Below, in pieces: positions 45,470-53,512 of a DNA stretch of 64,000 nucleotides. The DNA comes from CAWCON01 sp963797185 (GTDB taxonomy: Bacteria; Patescibacteriota; Saccharimonadia; Saccharimonadales; UBA4665), in NCBI GenBank assembly GCA_963797185.1, contig CAWCON010000003.1, positions 248,001 to 312,000 of the forward strand, given 5' to 3'. The stretch's first letter is position 1, and every line of letters begins with the position of its first letter. The notes under the pieces were generated by a model. The model did not search any database and had not been told where the DNA came from. It saw nothing but the letters and a program-made list of their open reading frames with translations. The position numbers and the translations under genes are program-made.

Positions 45470-45522
45470 ATGCCGGAAGGGGCAAGCAGCCTTTTTTATT
45501 AGGTTGCTCACCCCTCCGGCAC
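45470..45522 (-). ncRNA. Giant 3' UTR hairpin
   Basis: ATGCCGGAAGGGG pairs with CCCCTCCGGCAC (one bulge) and AAGCA with TGCT, around an A/T-rich loop. It lies 54 nt after the stop of the secreted-protein gene at 45577. On the minus strand a pyrimidine-rich run (ACATCCTCCTCTCCATC) follows instead of a T-run. No hammerhead core follows. Confidence 0.65.
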
Positions 45523-45576
45523 GTCGAAACTACATCGTCGTCGTCGTTGTCTTCATCTTTGTTGGTTTGGGGGAGC

Positions 45577-46122
45577 TTACATGCTCATGCTGGTGGGTTT
45601 GCAAGGCTTGGCTTGGCTGCAGGTTGATACCGGGTGTCCCTTCCAGTAGTAGCTGGCGATGACGTCGTATAAGTACACGACATTCTCGTGTCCGTTCTTG
45701 AGAACGGTTCGCGTGAATGGCATAGTACCATCGATTGGCTCGAACGTCTGCCATGGCTTGACTTCCTGGATCCCGTATTGTTGCGGATCCACTGGCGGGG
45801 TGTAACTGTAGTACACGACCGCACTGAGGAATGTCACGTCAGGACTGAAGAAAAGCTTGACGCCAGTAGCGGTGACAACCAGTTGGGCGCATTGTGGTTG
45901 ACAGTTGTACTGCCAGCCGGCCGTCGTTGGGGCGACACTGGTACCGACGAAGGCGTTACTGCAGGTGCCACTCCACTCGACATTGTTCTCGTCGCATGAC
46001 GTGAACTCCATGAGCAGATTGGTCTTACTGGGGAGCGGAATTGGAGCCTCTGCGGCGGCAATTCCAGTCATCGTAGTCGACAACACAATGAAAGTCGCAA
46101 GACTACATAGTAAGCGTTTCAA
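45577..46122 (-). CDS. Secreted protein of unknown function
   Basis: 181 aa from a TTG with GGGAAGGGAAAA upstream; the TTG gives a protein that begins directly with a signal peptide (MKRLLCSLATFIVLSTT, cut after AAA). The mature domain has four Cys, of which CQPQC is a close pair, and is Thr/Val/Tyr-rich, so it is probably an extracellular beta domain with disulphides. No family recognised. It shares style with the 47249 secreted protein: same strand, strong promoter, TTG start and a 3' hairpin. Confidence 0.65.
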   Translation of the reverse strand: MKRLLCSLATFIVLSTTMTGIAAAEAPIPLPSKTNLLMEFTSCDENNVEWSGTCSNAFVGTSVAPTTAGWQYNCQPQCAQLVVTATGVKLFFSPDVTFLSAVVYYSYTPPVDPQQYGIQEVKPWQTFEPIDGTMPFTRTVLKNGHENVVYLYDVIASYYWKGHPVSTCSQAKPCKPTSMSM

Positions 46123-46174
46123 AATTTTCCCTTCCCGAACTCGTAGGGTCTTGAACGTGTGTCCAAGGTAGACA

Positions 46175-46203
46175 ATTTTAACATATATTCGGCATAACAT
46201 CAA
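46175..46203 (-). promoter_or_regulatory. Sigma-70-type promoter
   Basis: On the minus strand TTGATG, a 17-bp spacer and TAAAAT, about 50 nt upstream of the TTG start of the secreted-protein gene. Confidence 0.7.
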
Positions 46204-46271
46204 TGATGAGCCCTGGCCCACAGCAGTGGAATATAAGATGGCGGTTGGGAATCACTGAGCGCAGCAACGCT

Positions 46272-46973
46272 CTACATAGCGAACATGCTGGTTTTGTCAT
46301 ATTCGCCAGCCATAGCGAGGTAGCCGGTAATATAGGCAGCATTAGTACGCCGCGCCATGATATCCGCAATACTGACGGCGGCGCCCTCGAGGGCATTATC
46401 GATTGTATATCGTTTCATTGGGTCAGCACCGACTAATTGGCTTTTGATCCAACTTAGCTCAGAATCAAAATTGAGGTAACCGGCATGTTCTCGATCGGAG
46501 GCTTCCTCCCAGCTTTTCCCTACGCTAAAGGTTAGCATTCCCCCCTGCAATTCATTGAACTCGTGCTCCTTTATGTAGTTGCTGACGTTGTCACTGTACT
46601 CATCTAAAGCTGGACTCGACTCGACGCTATATTCGTCTAGCATGCCTTTAATAGCGTGAGAGCGTTCTTTGTCGGCGGTATCGTCGGTGGCAAAAAGAAT
46701 TGACTGGCTAAAGGCTGCACACCAGCCATGATGAAAACGCTGCCACTGGTCTTTCTTGCCAATCGCCCGCTGAAATCGCTCAATGTCCGACAAAGCCATT
46801 AAGGTAGTGAGCGGATTGAAATCCATTAGTCTGAACACTCGCATTGGTTGAGATGATCCCAGGCTGGCTCCAGCTCGAAACGGGTCGGCTTCTACATTTG
46901 CATAAAAATTAAAAATTCTCGAACTGTCATAGACCAAATGATTACCAACTCGTTTTAACTTTTCTCGTGCCAT
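46272..46973 (-). CDS. 233-aa unknown protein
   Basis: A soluble protein with AGGGAG about 12 nt before the ATG. It has a mixed N-terminus and a helical, acidic C-terminal half (DEYSDNVSNYIKEHEFNEL), ending in IADIMARRTNAAYITGYLAM. No family recognised. A terminator hairpin for the gene upstream lies about 110 nt before its start. Confidence 0.5.
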   Translation of the reverse strand: MAREKLKRVGNHLVYDSSRIFNFYANVEADPFRAGASLGSSQPMRVFRLMDFNPLTTLMALSDIERFQRAIGKKDQWQRFHHGWCAAFSQSILFATDDTADKERSHAIKGMLDEYSVESSPALDEYSDNVSNYIKEHEFNELQGGMLTFSVGKSWEEASDREHAGYLNFDSELSWIKSQLVGADPMKRYTIDNALEGAAVSIADIMARRTNAAYITGYLAMAGEYDKTSMFAM

Positions 46974-47087
46974 CGCTTAATTTTCTCCCTTTCAAAACAG
47001 TATATAACTTCAGTTTGTGGATGATAAGTCGTTTTTAATGTCTTCTATAATTATCTTTAGGAGATTACTGCCTTGGTTTTTTGGCAC

Positions 47088-47116
47088 AAAAAAACCAACC
47101 GAAAGAACTTGGTTGG
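47088..47116 (-). terminator. Rho-independent terminator
   Basis: On the minus strand CCAACC, a 10-nt loop, GGTTGG and seven T. It ends the transcript of the secreted-protein gene at 47249. Confidence 0.85.
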
Positions 47117-47185
47117 CGTCATAACATATAAAAGATGTGTTAACTAGGAAAGGATGCGGGGTGTTGGGGGTGAATGAGATTGCCT

Positions 47186-47224
47186 GAGAGGAGGCTAAGC
47201 CTTGGTAGGCAGTTGCCTCCTCTC
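47186..47224 (-). ncRNA. Perfect 10-bp-arm 3' UTR hairpin
   Basis: GAGAGGAGGC pairs perfectly with GCCTCCTCTC, enclosing a small GCC/GGC hairpin. It starts 25 nt after the stop of the 47249 gene and precedes a pyrimidine-rich run and then the real terminator, so its job is not termination; transcript stabilisation is likely. Confidence 0.75.
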
Positions 47225-47248
47225 AAGCTATCGATCAATCAGACCAAA

Positions 47249-47767
47249 CTATCCCTTGCCGCTGTAGCCAGCAGTTGATACCCAATACTCGGGTGAAAAG
47301 GCCTGGACCCACATGCTCGACAAGTACACATGTACTGTCGGGACGTTGCAGAAGCCGTATTGGCTCGAGTCCGGGCAAACCCATTCGTCGCCCTTGAGAG
47401 AACCGGTGCCGTTCCAACTGTAGTTGGGGAATTGCTGGCCGGTTTCGTAGGCGATGTACATGTAGCCGCCGTCGACGAAGGTGGAGCCCATAGGGGGATT
47501 GTACGAAAACAATCGCATGCCGTCGATGACCTTGTCACCGATGCCACCAAATTGATTGACGACCATTGATTGTTGAGCGGTTGCGCTCTCTTGGACCAAG
47601 GTCTTGATGGGATCGTGGACGTAGTACGACGTGTAGATGTTCGACGGGAGGTTGAGGTTGGGTGTGGATGATGCGCTGGCGAGGCCCGCGGTCAATGGGA
47701 CGGCGAGAAAGCCAACGGCGATGAGCGAGATGGTGAGCATACGTGCTTTACGTAAGGTACCAGTCAA
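47249..47767 (-). CDS. Secreted protein of unknown function
   Basis: 172 aa from a TTG with GGAAAGGA upstream. Residues 1-33 form a signal peptide (ARMLTISLIAVGFLAVPLTAG, cut near SASS). The mature domain is Tyr/Gly/Pro/Asn-rich (FSYNPPMGSTFVDGGYMYIA) with one Cys pair (CPDSSQYGFC), resembling an extracellular adhesive or beta domain. No family recognised. It is expressed from a strong promoter with a structured leader and followed by a 3' hairpin and terminator. Confidence 0.65.
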   Translation of the reverse strand: MTGTLRKARMLTISLIAVGFLAVPLTAGLASASSTPNLNLPSNIYTSYYVHDPIKTLVQESATAQQSMVVNQFGGIGDKVIDGMRLFSYNPPMGSTFVDGGYMYIAYETGQQFPNYSWNGTGSLKGDEWVCPDSSQYGFCNVPTVHVYLSSMWVQAFSPEYWVSTAGYSGKG

Positions 47768-47794
47768 GCTGTATCCTTTCCTAGTTGAATTGTT

Positions 47795-47901
47795 GTTTGG
47801 ACAGTTGTCCAAACAGGTGCGTGTCTAAGCCGAAGCTCAAACAGACTAGTAACAATTTGTTACTGATTGACAATAATAGCATAAAAGACAAATTAAGTCA
47901 A
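47795..47901 (-). promoter_or_regulatory. Strong promoter plus two perfect leader palindromes
   Basis: On the minus strand TTGACT (47896-47901), a 17-bp spacer and TATTAT (47873-47878). The leader then carries a perfect palindrome of 8-bp arms (AGTAACAA/TTGTTACT, 47848-47864) and one of 9-bp arms (GTTTGGACA/TGTCCAAAC, 47795-47814). Hairpins this close to the mRNA 5' end could protect against decay, or the palindromes could be repressor sites. Confidence 0.8.
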
Positions 47902-47919
47902 TACCGATAGCGGTTATAA

Positions 47920-50154
47920 TTACAGTTTAAAGAGACCATAGACAGTGACAGGAGGGCTGACGCCGGGTGCAAACAGGGCCACTTCCCTTATCATAACCTC
48001 TTGTGGGGATACTTGGCCGTTACCTACCCCGGCGTTATACCATTCGTAGCCGAACTCTGAATCTGATAAGCTGGTTTCCTGTCCCCAGGTTGGGGTAGTA
48101 ATATTCAACCGAAAAGCCGTGTCGGTATAGGAGGAACCCAGCGGTATGGCCCAGGCCCAGACACTGCGGTAAAAAGATAGTCGTCCATAATGGCCCCAGC
48201 CGCTGCGGTCATCACCGCTGTCGCTTAAGCTGTTGCCAATGGCGGGTACTGAGGTAGCTGAGCCGGGAGCAGAATAACTGGCGATTTGTGTCCAGGCGCC
48301 ACTGTTATAGCGCTCAAGTGTCCAGGCAACTGCTGAGTTAGCAGATATACCAGACTCGCCATCAGTCGGTGGCGTACAGGCAAAGGCCAGATACGATATG
48401 GTTTGAGCACTACCGTAGGTGAAGGTGAGATAACCAGAGGTGTTGGTATCGATATACGGTGCTCCGTCACCGGAGATGTAGCTGCCGCCAGTTTTCCGCC
48501 CGGTATGATAAACACCGTCCCCAGCGACGGCACCGGAAGCGCTTGATTCGTTCGTGATGGTCGGTGAACCAGTTAATACCAGATTAGAGCCAGTGCTGAG
48601 TAGTCCATCAGCGGCGTCACTGACGGATACGGTGCATGAGGAGGACAAAAATACATAGGTTGGTAAGTCGTTGCATGGCACCGAAATGACGCCACCACTT
48701 ACCGTCGCACTAAAAGTTCGTCCAACGCCGTCCCAATAGGTGATGGGTCCGGCATCCGAGATAGTGAGATTGACGGTTGATTCAAGGCCATTCCCGAGGA
48801 GTACTACCAATTTTCCACTGCCATTTGAATACTCTTCGACGGTAACATAGTTGGCGCCCAGCCCGGTACTTAACTTGGTCAGCGAACTTGCCGGATAACC
48901 GGCTAAGGCTTTGGCCATAACATGCAGTGTCAGTACTGCACTTTTACAGCAGTTATTGCCAGCAGAGTTATTGGCGCCGTTATTCTTCAAAAAGCCGTTG
49001 GTAAGATAGCCATGATCAGTGTCATAAAAAATATAATTGTTCTCTTTGCCACCCAGTCCAGCCGCACCAAAGACTTCCTCCCAGATCAACATATAAGCAG
49101 CCAGGTAGCGTCCAAATTCACGGGTGTACTCGATGCCGTAGTTGCTGTTGGTGGCCCACAATTCCGTACAGTAGACCGGCACATCACTCCAACCATTACT
49201 CGATAGCGTGTTCTTTATCATAGTGAAAAGGTTGCGGTAGTACTGCATATCACTGACGGCATTAGTATCCATATGGAAAGTAAAGCCCTGCAGTTTCACT
49301 CCGGCAGTGTTCATAGCCTGGCACCAGGCAGCAATGTAGCTGGCATCCAAATTAGCGTTACTCAGACAAGGGCCGACGACGTTAATGCTGCTATCGACCC
49401 CTTTAATATCGTTATACGCGCTTACACAGGTGGCAGCTAAATTGGCGGCCGTACTGGCGCCTTGGCTGTCATATTCATTGCTGGGTATTTCAATCAGCAC
49501 GCTGGTATCGCCGTTAGTGACCATAGCACCGCAGAGGGTTGACCAATAGGTGGAATTGGGGTTAGAACCCTGGACGTTGTCTGAGCACATCACGACCCGT
49601 GGTCGAGCCGAATCAGCAATCGAACTGTTAAGGTAACCAGTACTACCGGTATCGAAAGTATAATTGGTATGAATCAGCGAAGCATCAGCACTGCCGGAAG
49701 TAGTACTATCGCGCTGATAGGCATCGCGATCCCACCCGGCACCGATCACCGCATGAAGCGTTTGATCAATGAACTGACCGTAGCCGTCACTACCGCATGG
49801 GAAAAAGCTGGTACTGAGTCCCGAAGTATCCGGGAAATAAGTGGTATCTTTGGTGGCTACCATAAACGTGTCAGAAGAGACGTTATTACCGGTCTGACCA
49901 GCACCTGAGTAATACTGAACCTGGTAAAAGCCTTGGACGATCGTTCCGGCCTGCGTACCCTGCCATGTGCCGCTGCTGACCAGTGTAATAGTCGTGGCTG
50001 ATCCCGAAACACTCCCTGTTTGCACGGTGTTGCCGTCAATATCATAAACGATGTATGACAATATGGCTCCAGCGGTCCAGCTGCCATCATGAACAGTGAT
50101 ACCTGAAGCTGGTAAGTAGAATAGGCCTAGATACGCGCTGGTACTTAAAGCCAT
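47920..50154 (-). CDS. Clan GH-A-like glycoside hydrolase with C-terminal beta domain
   Basis: A 744-aa protein. Residues about 1-105 are an Ig-like strand-rich domain. About 110-430 looks like a TIM-barrel hydrolase: IEIPSNEYDSQG places an Asn-Glu pair (Glu227) where the acid/base sits, and VYCTELWAT (Glu331) fits the nucleophile, about 104 residues later. A beta region and a C-terminal discoidin-like domain follow. There is no signal peptide. It starts 1 nt after the stop of the tail-fibre-like gene, so the two are translationally coupled, suggesting a glycan-binding and glycan-cutting pair. Confidence 0.6.
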   Translation of the reverse strand: MALSTSAYLGLFYLPASGITVHDGSWTAGAILSYIVYDIDGNTVQTGSVSGSATTITLVSSGTWQGTQAGTIVQGFYQVQYYSGAGQTGNNVSSDTFMVATKDTTYFPDTSGLSTSFFPCGSDGYGQFIDQTLHAVIGAGWDRDAYQRDSTTSGSADASLIHTNYTFDTGSTGYLNSSIADSARPRVVMCSDNVQGSNPNSTYWSTLCGAMVTNGDTSVLIEIPSNEYDSQGASTAANLAATCVSAYNDIKGVDSSINVVGPCLSNANLDASYIAAWCQAMNTAGVKLQGFTFHMDTNAVSDMQYYRNLFTMIKNTLSSNGWSDVPVYCTELWATNSNYGIEYTREFGRYLAAYMLIWEEVFGAAGLGGKENNYIFYDTDHGYLTNGFLKNNGANNSAGNNCCKSAVLTLHVMAKALAGYPASSLTKLSTGLGANYVTVEEYSNGSGKLVVLLGNGLESTVNLTISDAGPITYWDGVGRTFSATVSGGVISVPCNDLPTYVFLSSSCTVSVSDAADGLLSTGSNLVLTGSPTITNESSASGAVAGDGVYHTGRKTGGSYISGDGAPYIDTNTSGYLTFTYGSAQTISYLAFACTPPTDGESGISANSAVAWTLERYNSGAWTQIASYSAPGSATSVPAIGNSLSDSGDDRSGWGHYGRLSFYRSVWAWAIPLGSSYTDTAFRLNITTPTWGQETSLSDSEFGYEWYNAGVGNGQVSPQEVMIREVALFAPGVSPPVTVYGLFKL

Positions 50155-50155
50155 A

Positions 50156-51940
50156 TCACGATGCGCCTACAAATACTGTCCATGCTTCACCCGAGCTATA
50201 GCTGTCTACAGTAAATGACGAAGGCAAGGTTGTAGAGCTGCTCGAGACAACACCAATCCTGGTGTGAGGGCCCGTAAAAGCTAAACTGCTAACAACTGCT
50301 GGCGTGGTGGCAAATGCCGGCGCCGTGCCACCGTTACAGACAATCAGAGCATAGAGCACCCCATCAGATGGAATAGTGGCTGATAGTGAGATTTGCTTAA
50401 TGCCACTTGATCCCCATGATGAAGTTTGATCAGCGCTGACCGCTAATTGGGTGCCACTGGAGTTATAAAAACCGATATAGTTTTCGCTGCTGGTTAGACC
50501 ACTGCCGCCCGTGCCAATCATAACCCAGGCATTCGTAACAGCCGTGCTAGGTGATCCCAACATTCTGACGGCAAAGACGTGAGCGCTCGTCAAGACTTGC
50601 GAAGATGAACACATATACGGATCAACCGACCAGGCAGTTAGTCCCGAAAGTCCAGGATCAGCCGGAGCGGTACTGCCGGTGGCGGTAACAGTGATGGTTG
50701 GTGACTCAGTGGTGCCGCCACTACTGAGTGAAACTCCCGAACCGGCTATAAGTTGGGTAGCGCCGATACGGCTCCATGTACCCGGCGTGCCGCTTGCGCT
50801 ACAGACCCAGATAATACCAGTTTCATCAATCACAAAATCACCAGTTGCAAACGTACCGGAAGTTGGTGCGCCTGAGCTTGTAGCCCCGACATAGCGACTG
50901 GCAGAGGTTGCTCCCGACAAACCGGAGGCAATCACCGCTGGAGCGCTTATATCACCGGTAAAAGTCTGCGTCGAACCACTTGATTTGTCGGCAGTGTTGG
51001 TCACTTCAGCAGCAGTATAATCTCCACTCGTAGCCGTAACGGCACCCGTTCTGCCAAAGACTGAGCTAACCGCTCCACCACCACCTGATGGCGTAGCCCA
51101 GGCAGCAGCGGTGCTGCTGCTAGCAGTGATGACTTGGCCTGATGATGGAGTACCAGTAACAGCGACTCCATTAACTTTAGCAACGGTGGGAGATGGAAGC
51201 GTACCAGAAAGATCACCACCGGCTGTGGAGGATATGGTAGCAGCAGAGCCAAGACCGAGATTCGTACGAGCAGTTGAAGCAGAAGCTACATCACTAAGAT
51301 TGTCACTGCTTTGTAGTAATCCGGTGACAGCACCAGTCATGCCATCAACTGAACTGACAGCTCCTCCACTACCACTCGCATTAATAGTTACGGCACCAAG
51401 ACCGTTAGTAGGTGTTAATGTGACGTTGGAACCAGCCACAATCTGCGACACACCGACATGAACGTGCTTGGCGTCAGCTGACTTACCCTCATTACCGGCT
51501 GCAGCGGTAGTGCCGATAGCCTGAATATCCGAACTGGTGGTGTCAAGGGCGGGTACGGTGAGTGACAATGCCCCCTGCATGGCTCCCCCGCCATTAACGT
51601 TAAGCGATGTTACGCCTTGGTGAACGTGACCAGCATCGGCCGCATCTCCGGTTAAGCCGGCACTTGCCGCACTGCCAACTGGTTGAATATCGCTGGCACT
51701 CGGATCAATCGTAATGCCACTGCCTGAAACCGGCAGATTGGCAGACGGTACTTTGCCGGTATTATCAAGAGGTGCATAACCGGAAGCGATGCCTTTATTG
51801 CTGATCATTTCAGCTCCAGCTGCACTCACCGCGCTGGTGTTTATAGTGCCGTCAGCATTCAGCGAAACCGTTAAGTAATCATTAAGAATACTACCCCAAG
51901 TATTAGCATCACCTCCTGGGATCGGTAGTCGTTGCGTCAT
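50156..51940 (-). CDS. Phage tail-fibre-like repetitive protein
   Basis: A 594-aa Gly/Ser/Thr/Ala-rich protein. The start GGDANTWGSILNDYL...NADGTINT is the opening typical of phage tail-fibre and minor-tail proteins. Two SDIQ..G..A.AG...DA.HVH.GV repeats and two VSSV.G.TGAVT repeats, plus DNLSDVASASTARTNLGLGS, are classic trimeric fibre motifs. The C-terminal 150 residues form a globular domain, probably the receptor-binding tip. GGGAGAACA precedes the ATG. No capsid, portal or tail-tube gene is near, so it may be a co-opted adhesin rather than a prophage part. Confidence 0.72.
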   Translation of the reverse strand: MTQRLPIPGGDANTWGSILNDYLTVSLNADGTINTSAVSAAGAEMISNKGIASGYAPLDNTGKVPSANLPVSGSGITIDPSASDIQPVGSAASAGLTGDAADAGHVHQGVTSLNVNGGGAMQGALSLTVPALDTTSSDIQAIGTTAAAGNEGKSADAKHVHVGVSQIVAGSNVTLTPTNGLGAVTINASGSGGAVSSVDGMTGAVTGLLQSSDNLSDVASASTARTNLGLGSAATISSTAGGDLSGTLPSPTVAKVNGVAVTGTPSSGQVITASSSTAAAWATPSGGGGAVSSVFGRTGAVTATSGDYTAAEVTNTADKSSGSTQTFTGDISAPAVIASGLSGATSASRYVGATSSGAPTSGTFATGDFVIDETGIIWVCSASGTPGTWSRIGATQLIAGSGVSLSSGGTTESPTITVTATGSTAPADPGLSGLTAWSVDPYMCSSSQVLTSAHVFAVRMLGSPSTAVTNAWVMIGTGGSGLTSSENYIGFYNSSGTQLAVSADQTSSWGSSGIKQISLSATIPSDGVLYALIVCNGGTAPAFATTPAVVSSLAFTGPHTRIGVVSSSSTTLPSSFTVDSYSSGEAWTVFVGAS

Positions 51941-52040
51941 TGTTCTCCCTCATTTATGTCTATCGAATTTGCTTCTATTTTATTAGAATACCATAACCAT
52001 ATATCTCGGCATAGACTGGTTGGCGTCAGCGTGGAGATAC

Positions 52041-52718
52041 TTAGTCGAATGACTCTGTGGGATAATCTAAATCGATCGTAACGTTAAAAAGCATGATCCG
52101 GGCAATTTGAAAATTACGCTCATCGTTTTCACCGATAATAATCCGCGGGGTGTCAATCACTTTATAGGCATTGACGTTGTTGGCAATACGGCTAGGAATA
52201 AACGCCGGTATATCGGCTTCGTTATAGTTGAAGATCCCGTAGTAACCCTCTACAGCATTGGCAAAGTAGCTGTTGCCCAGGCGCTGCAGGCTTTTAACGG
52301 CTGCAAACGGCTCAAAATCACCCTCGGCATCTGGGGTGCCGACATACAGCAGCCCATCTTCGCCCTGTTCTATCTCTCGAATCGGAGTAAAATCACTCAG
52401 CGTTGGGTCGTCGTTATTACGTCGGTTTTCAATGGAAGCGGCGGTTACAACTGCTTGTTGTTGCTCAGCAGTAAGCAGCGCTTCGCTTATTCTGGCAATC
52501 CTACTGTCAAGGTAATCACTACCCCAAATTGCTCGAGTCACAAATATTAATGAGCGGTATTCAATATATGGTAATAGAACCTGGTCTCCAGACGTCGTTT
52601 TCGCATAATAGACATGATTAACTTCGTATAGATAGCCGGTATGGTGGTACCTGTCAGTCCATGACATTGCCAAGTCGGTGCCTGGAAAGTTCTCCGGGAG
52701 TTTATCTCTCTGTTCCAT
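52041..52718 (-). CDS. 225-aa unknown protein
   Basis: TACTAT lies 8 nt before the ATG at 52718 (leaderless); the frame is open to 52775. The protein is acidic and soluble with Tyr-rich strands (HHTGYLYEVNHVYYAKTT) and an Ile-rich end (RNFQIARIMLFNVTIDLDY). No family recognised. It lies 84 nt downstream of a hammerhead ribozyme on the same strand but has its own promoter. Confidence 0.55.
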   Translation of the reverse strand: MEQRDKLPENFPGTDLAMSWTDRYHHTGYLYEVNHVYYAKTTSGDQVLLPYIEYRSLIFVTRAIWGSDYLDSRIARISEALLTAEQQQAVVTAASIENRRNNDDPTLSDFTPIREIEQGEDGLLYVGTPDAEGDFEPFAAVKSLQRLGNSYFANAVEGYYGIFNYNEADIPAFIPSRIANNVNAYKVIDTPRIIIGENDERNFQIARIMLFNVTIDLDYPTESFD

Positions 52719-52801
52719 AGGGCTCCATAGTAGCGTACGAATCATCGATAAACAAAAGCGTTGAAGCCAAGGCATCCACTCAATAGTTTAAGAAATTGTG
52801 A

Positions 52802-52856
52802 CTTCACTTTCGCTGTTTTCAGCTCATCAGTACAAGCCTGCACTTGTAAAGTAAAG
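52802..52856 (-). ncRNA. Type III hammerhead ribozyme (HHR3)
   Basis: On the minus strand the stem III 5' strand CTTTACT (52856-52850) leads to cleavage nucleotide U17 at 52849. Then come stem I TACAAG/CTTGTA with a TGCAGG loop, core CTGATGA (52830-52824), stem II GCTG/CAGC with an AAAA loop, GAA, and A15.1 with GTGAAG closing a 7-bp stem III (one G-U). Predicted cleavage is between 52849 and 52848. Stem II differs from HHR1 and HHR2 by compensatory changes while the loops stay alike, which argues for selection on structure. It follows the alpha-CTD-like gene and its giant hairpin. Confidence 0.92.
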
Positions 52857-52893
52857 ATGCGCCTAAGGAAAAAATGAGAATGGGGTGGTGGCC

Positions 52894-52957
52894 CGGGATG
52901 GCCAGGAAGGAAGCAGGAGCATAAGCTCACATTACTTTTGCCCTTCCTGGCGTCCCG
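52894..52957 (-). ncRNA. Giant 3' UTR hairpin of the alpha-CTD-like gene
   Basis: CGGGA/TCCCG and GCCAGGAAGG/CCTTCCTGGC make a long stem with a 3-nt internal asymmetry, capped by GAGC/GCTC around ATAA. It starts 9 nt after the stop codon. A T6 run (52874-52869) lies 20 nt beyond the stem, too far for a standard terminator, and the hammerhead follows. Confidence 0.78.
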
Positions 52958-52966
52958 AATCACGGA

Positions 52967-53386
52967 CTATTTCTTGGGGGGCCAGCCGACTGGTAGCTTC
53001 AGTTCCTCGAGACCGTTTTCGTTGAGTGCAGCGTTGAGCAGCTCGAAAGACTTCTTGCCGAAGCCGTGGATCCCGAGGATACCGAATGAGTCTTTGAGGC
53101 GGTCATGATAGTAGTAGAGGGTATGGATGGTTGTAATGTCATGTCGCGCCAGAAGCTTGAGGACCCTTTGATCGAGACCGACGAGACCGATGAGGTCGCC
53201 ATTAAGGTCTGGAGTTTGGCTGGTAGTGATCGTATTATTCACCAGTTTGCTGATGCGGCCTCTTATATCGGCGACAGCTTGGGCATAACCGATATCGATT
53301 CCTTCCTCACGTCCTTCATCGCGAGCCTGGCGTATGACAGCCTCTATTGCGCTGTCGATTTCTCTGAGGTCGCTTAATGCGTCCAT
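52967..53386 (-). CDS. Stand-alone RNA polymerase alpha-CTD-like protein
   Basis: A 139-aa protein with GGGAG before the ATG. Residues 1-55 are helical and charged (REIDSAIEAVIRQARDEGRE). Residues about 66-139 match the layout of the RNA polymerase alpha C-terminal domain: LDQRVLKLLARHDITTIHTL, a GFGKKSFELLNAAL helix-hairpin-helix element and a WPP end. In RpoA this domain binds UP-element DNA and activators. Here it is detached from the assembly domain, so it could be a DNA-binding regulator or compete with RpoA. A Pol I or MukF-like HhH use is less likely. Confidence 0.65.
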   Translation of the reverse strand: MDALSDLREIDSAIEAVIRQARDEGREEGIDIGYAQAVADIRGRISKLVNNTITTSQTPDLNGDLIGLVGLDQRVLKLLARHDITTIHTLYYYHDRLKDSFGILGIHGFGKKSFELLNAALNENGLEELKLPVGWPPKK

Positions 53387-53456
53387 TTTTCTCCCTTAGG
53401 TGCGAGTCCTAACCTGAAGCAGGTCAGTGACTATTCAAGCGGTGCTTGATTGGCAT

Positions 53457-53485
53457 ATAATAGAATATTACTACTGTTAAGTCAA
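53457..53485 (-). promoter_or_regulatory. Sigma-70-type promoter of the alpha-CTD-like gene
   Basis: On the minus strand TTGACT, a 17-bp spacer and TATTAT, giving a leader of about 64 nt with a small CCTG/CAGG hairpin before the ribosome-binding site. Confidence 0.8.
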
Positions 53486-53512
53486 TTTATAGACGACTTA
53501 TGAGTCAACGAT

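Noticed and set aside
45530..46061. Overlapping frames on both strands in the secreted-protein gene
   Set aside because: Only the frame with signal peptide, ribosome-binding site and promoter is convincing.
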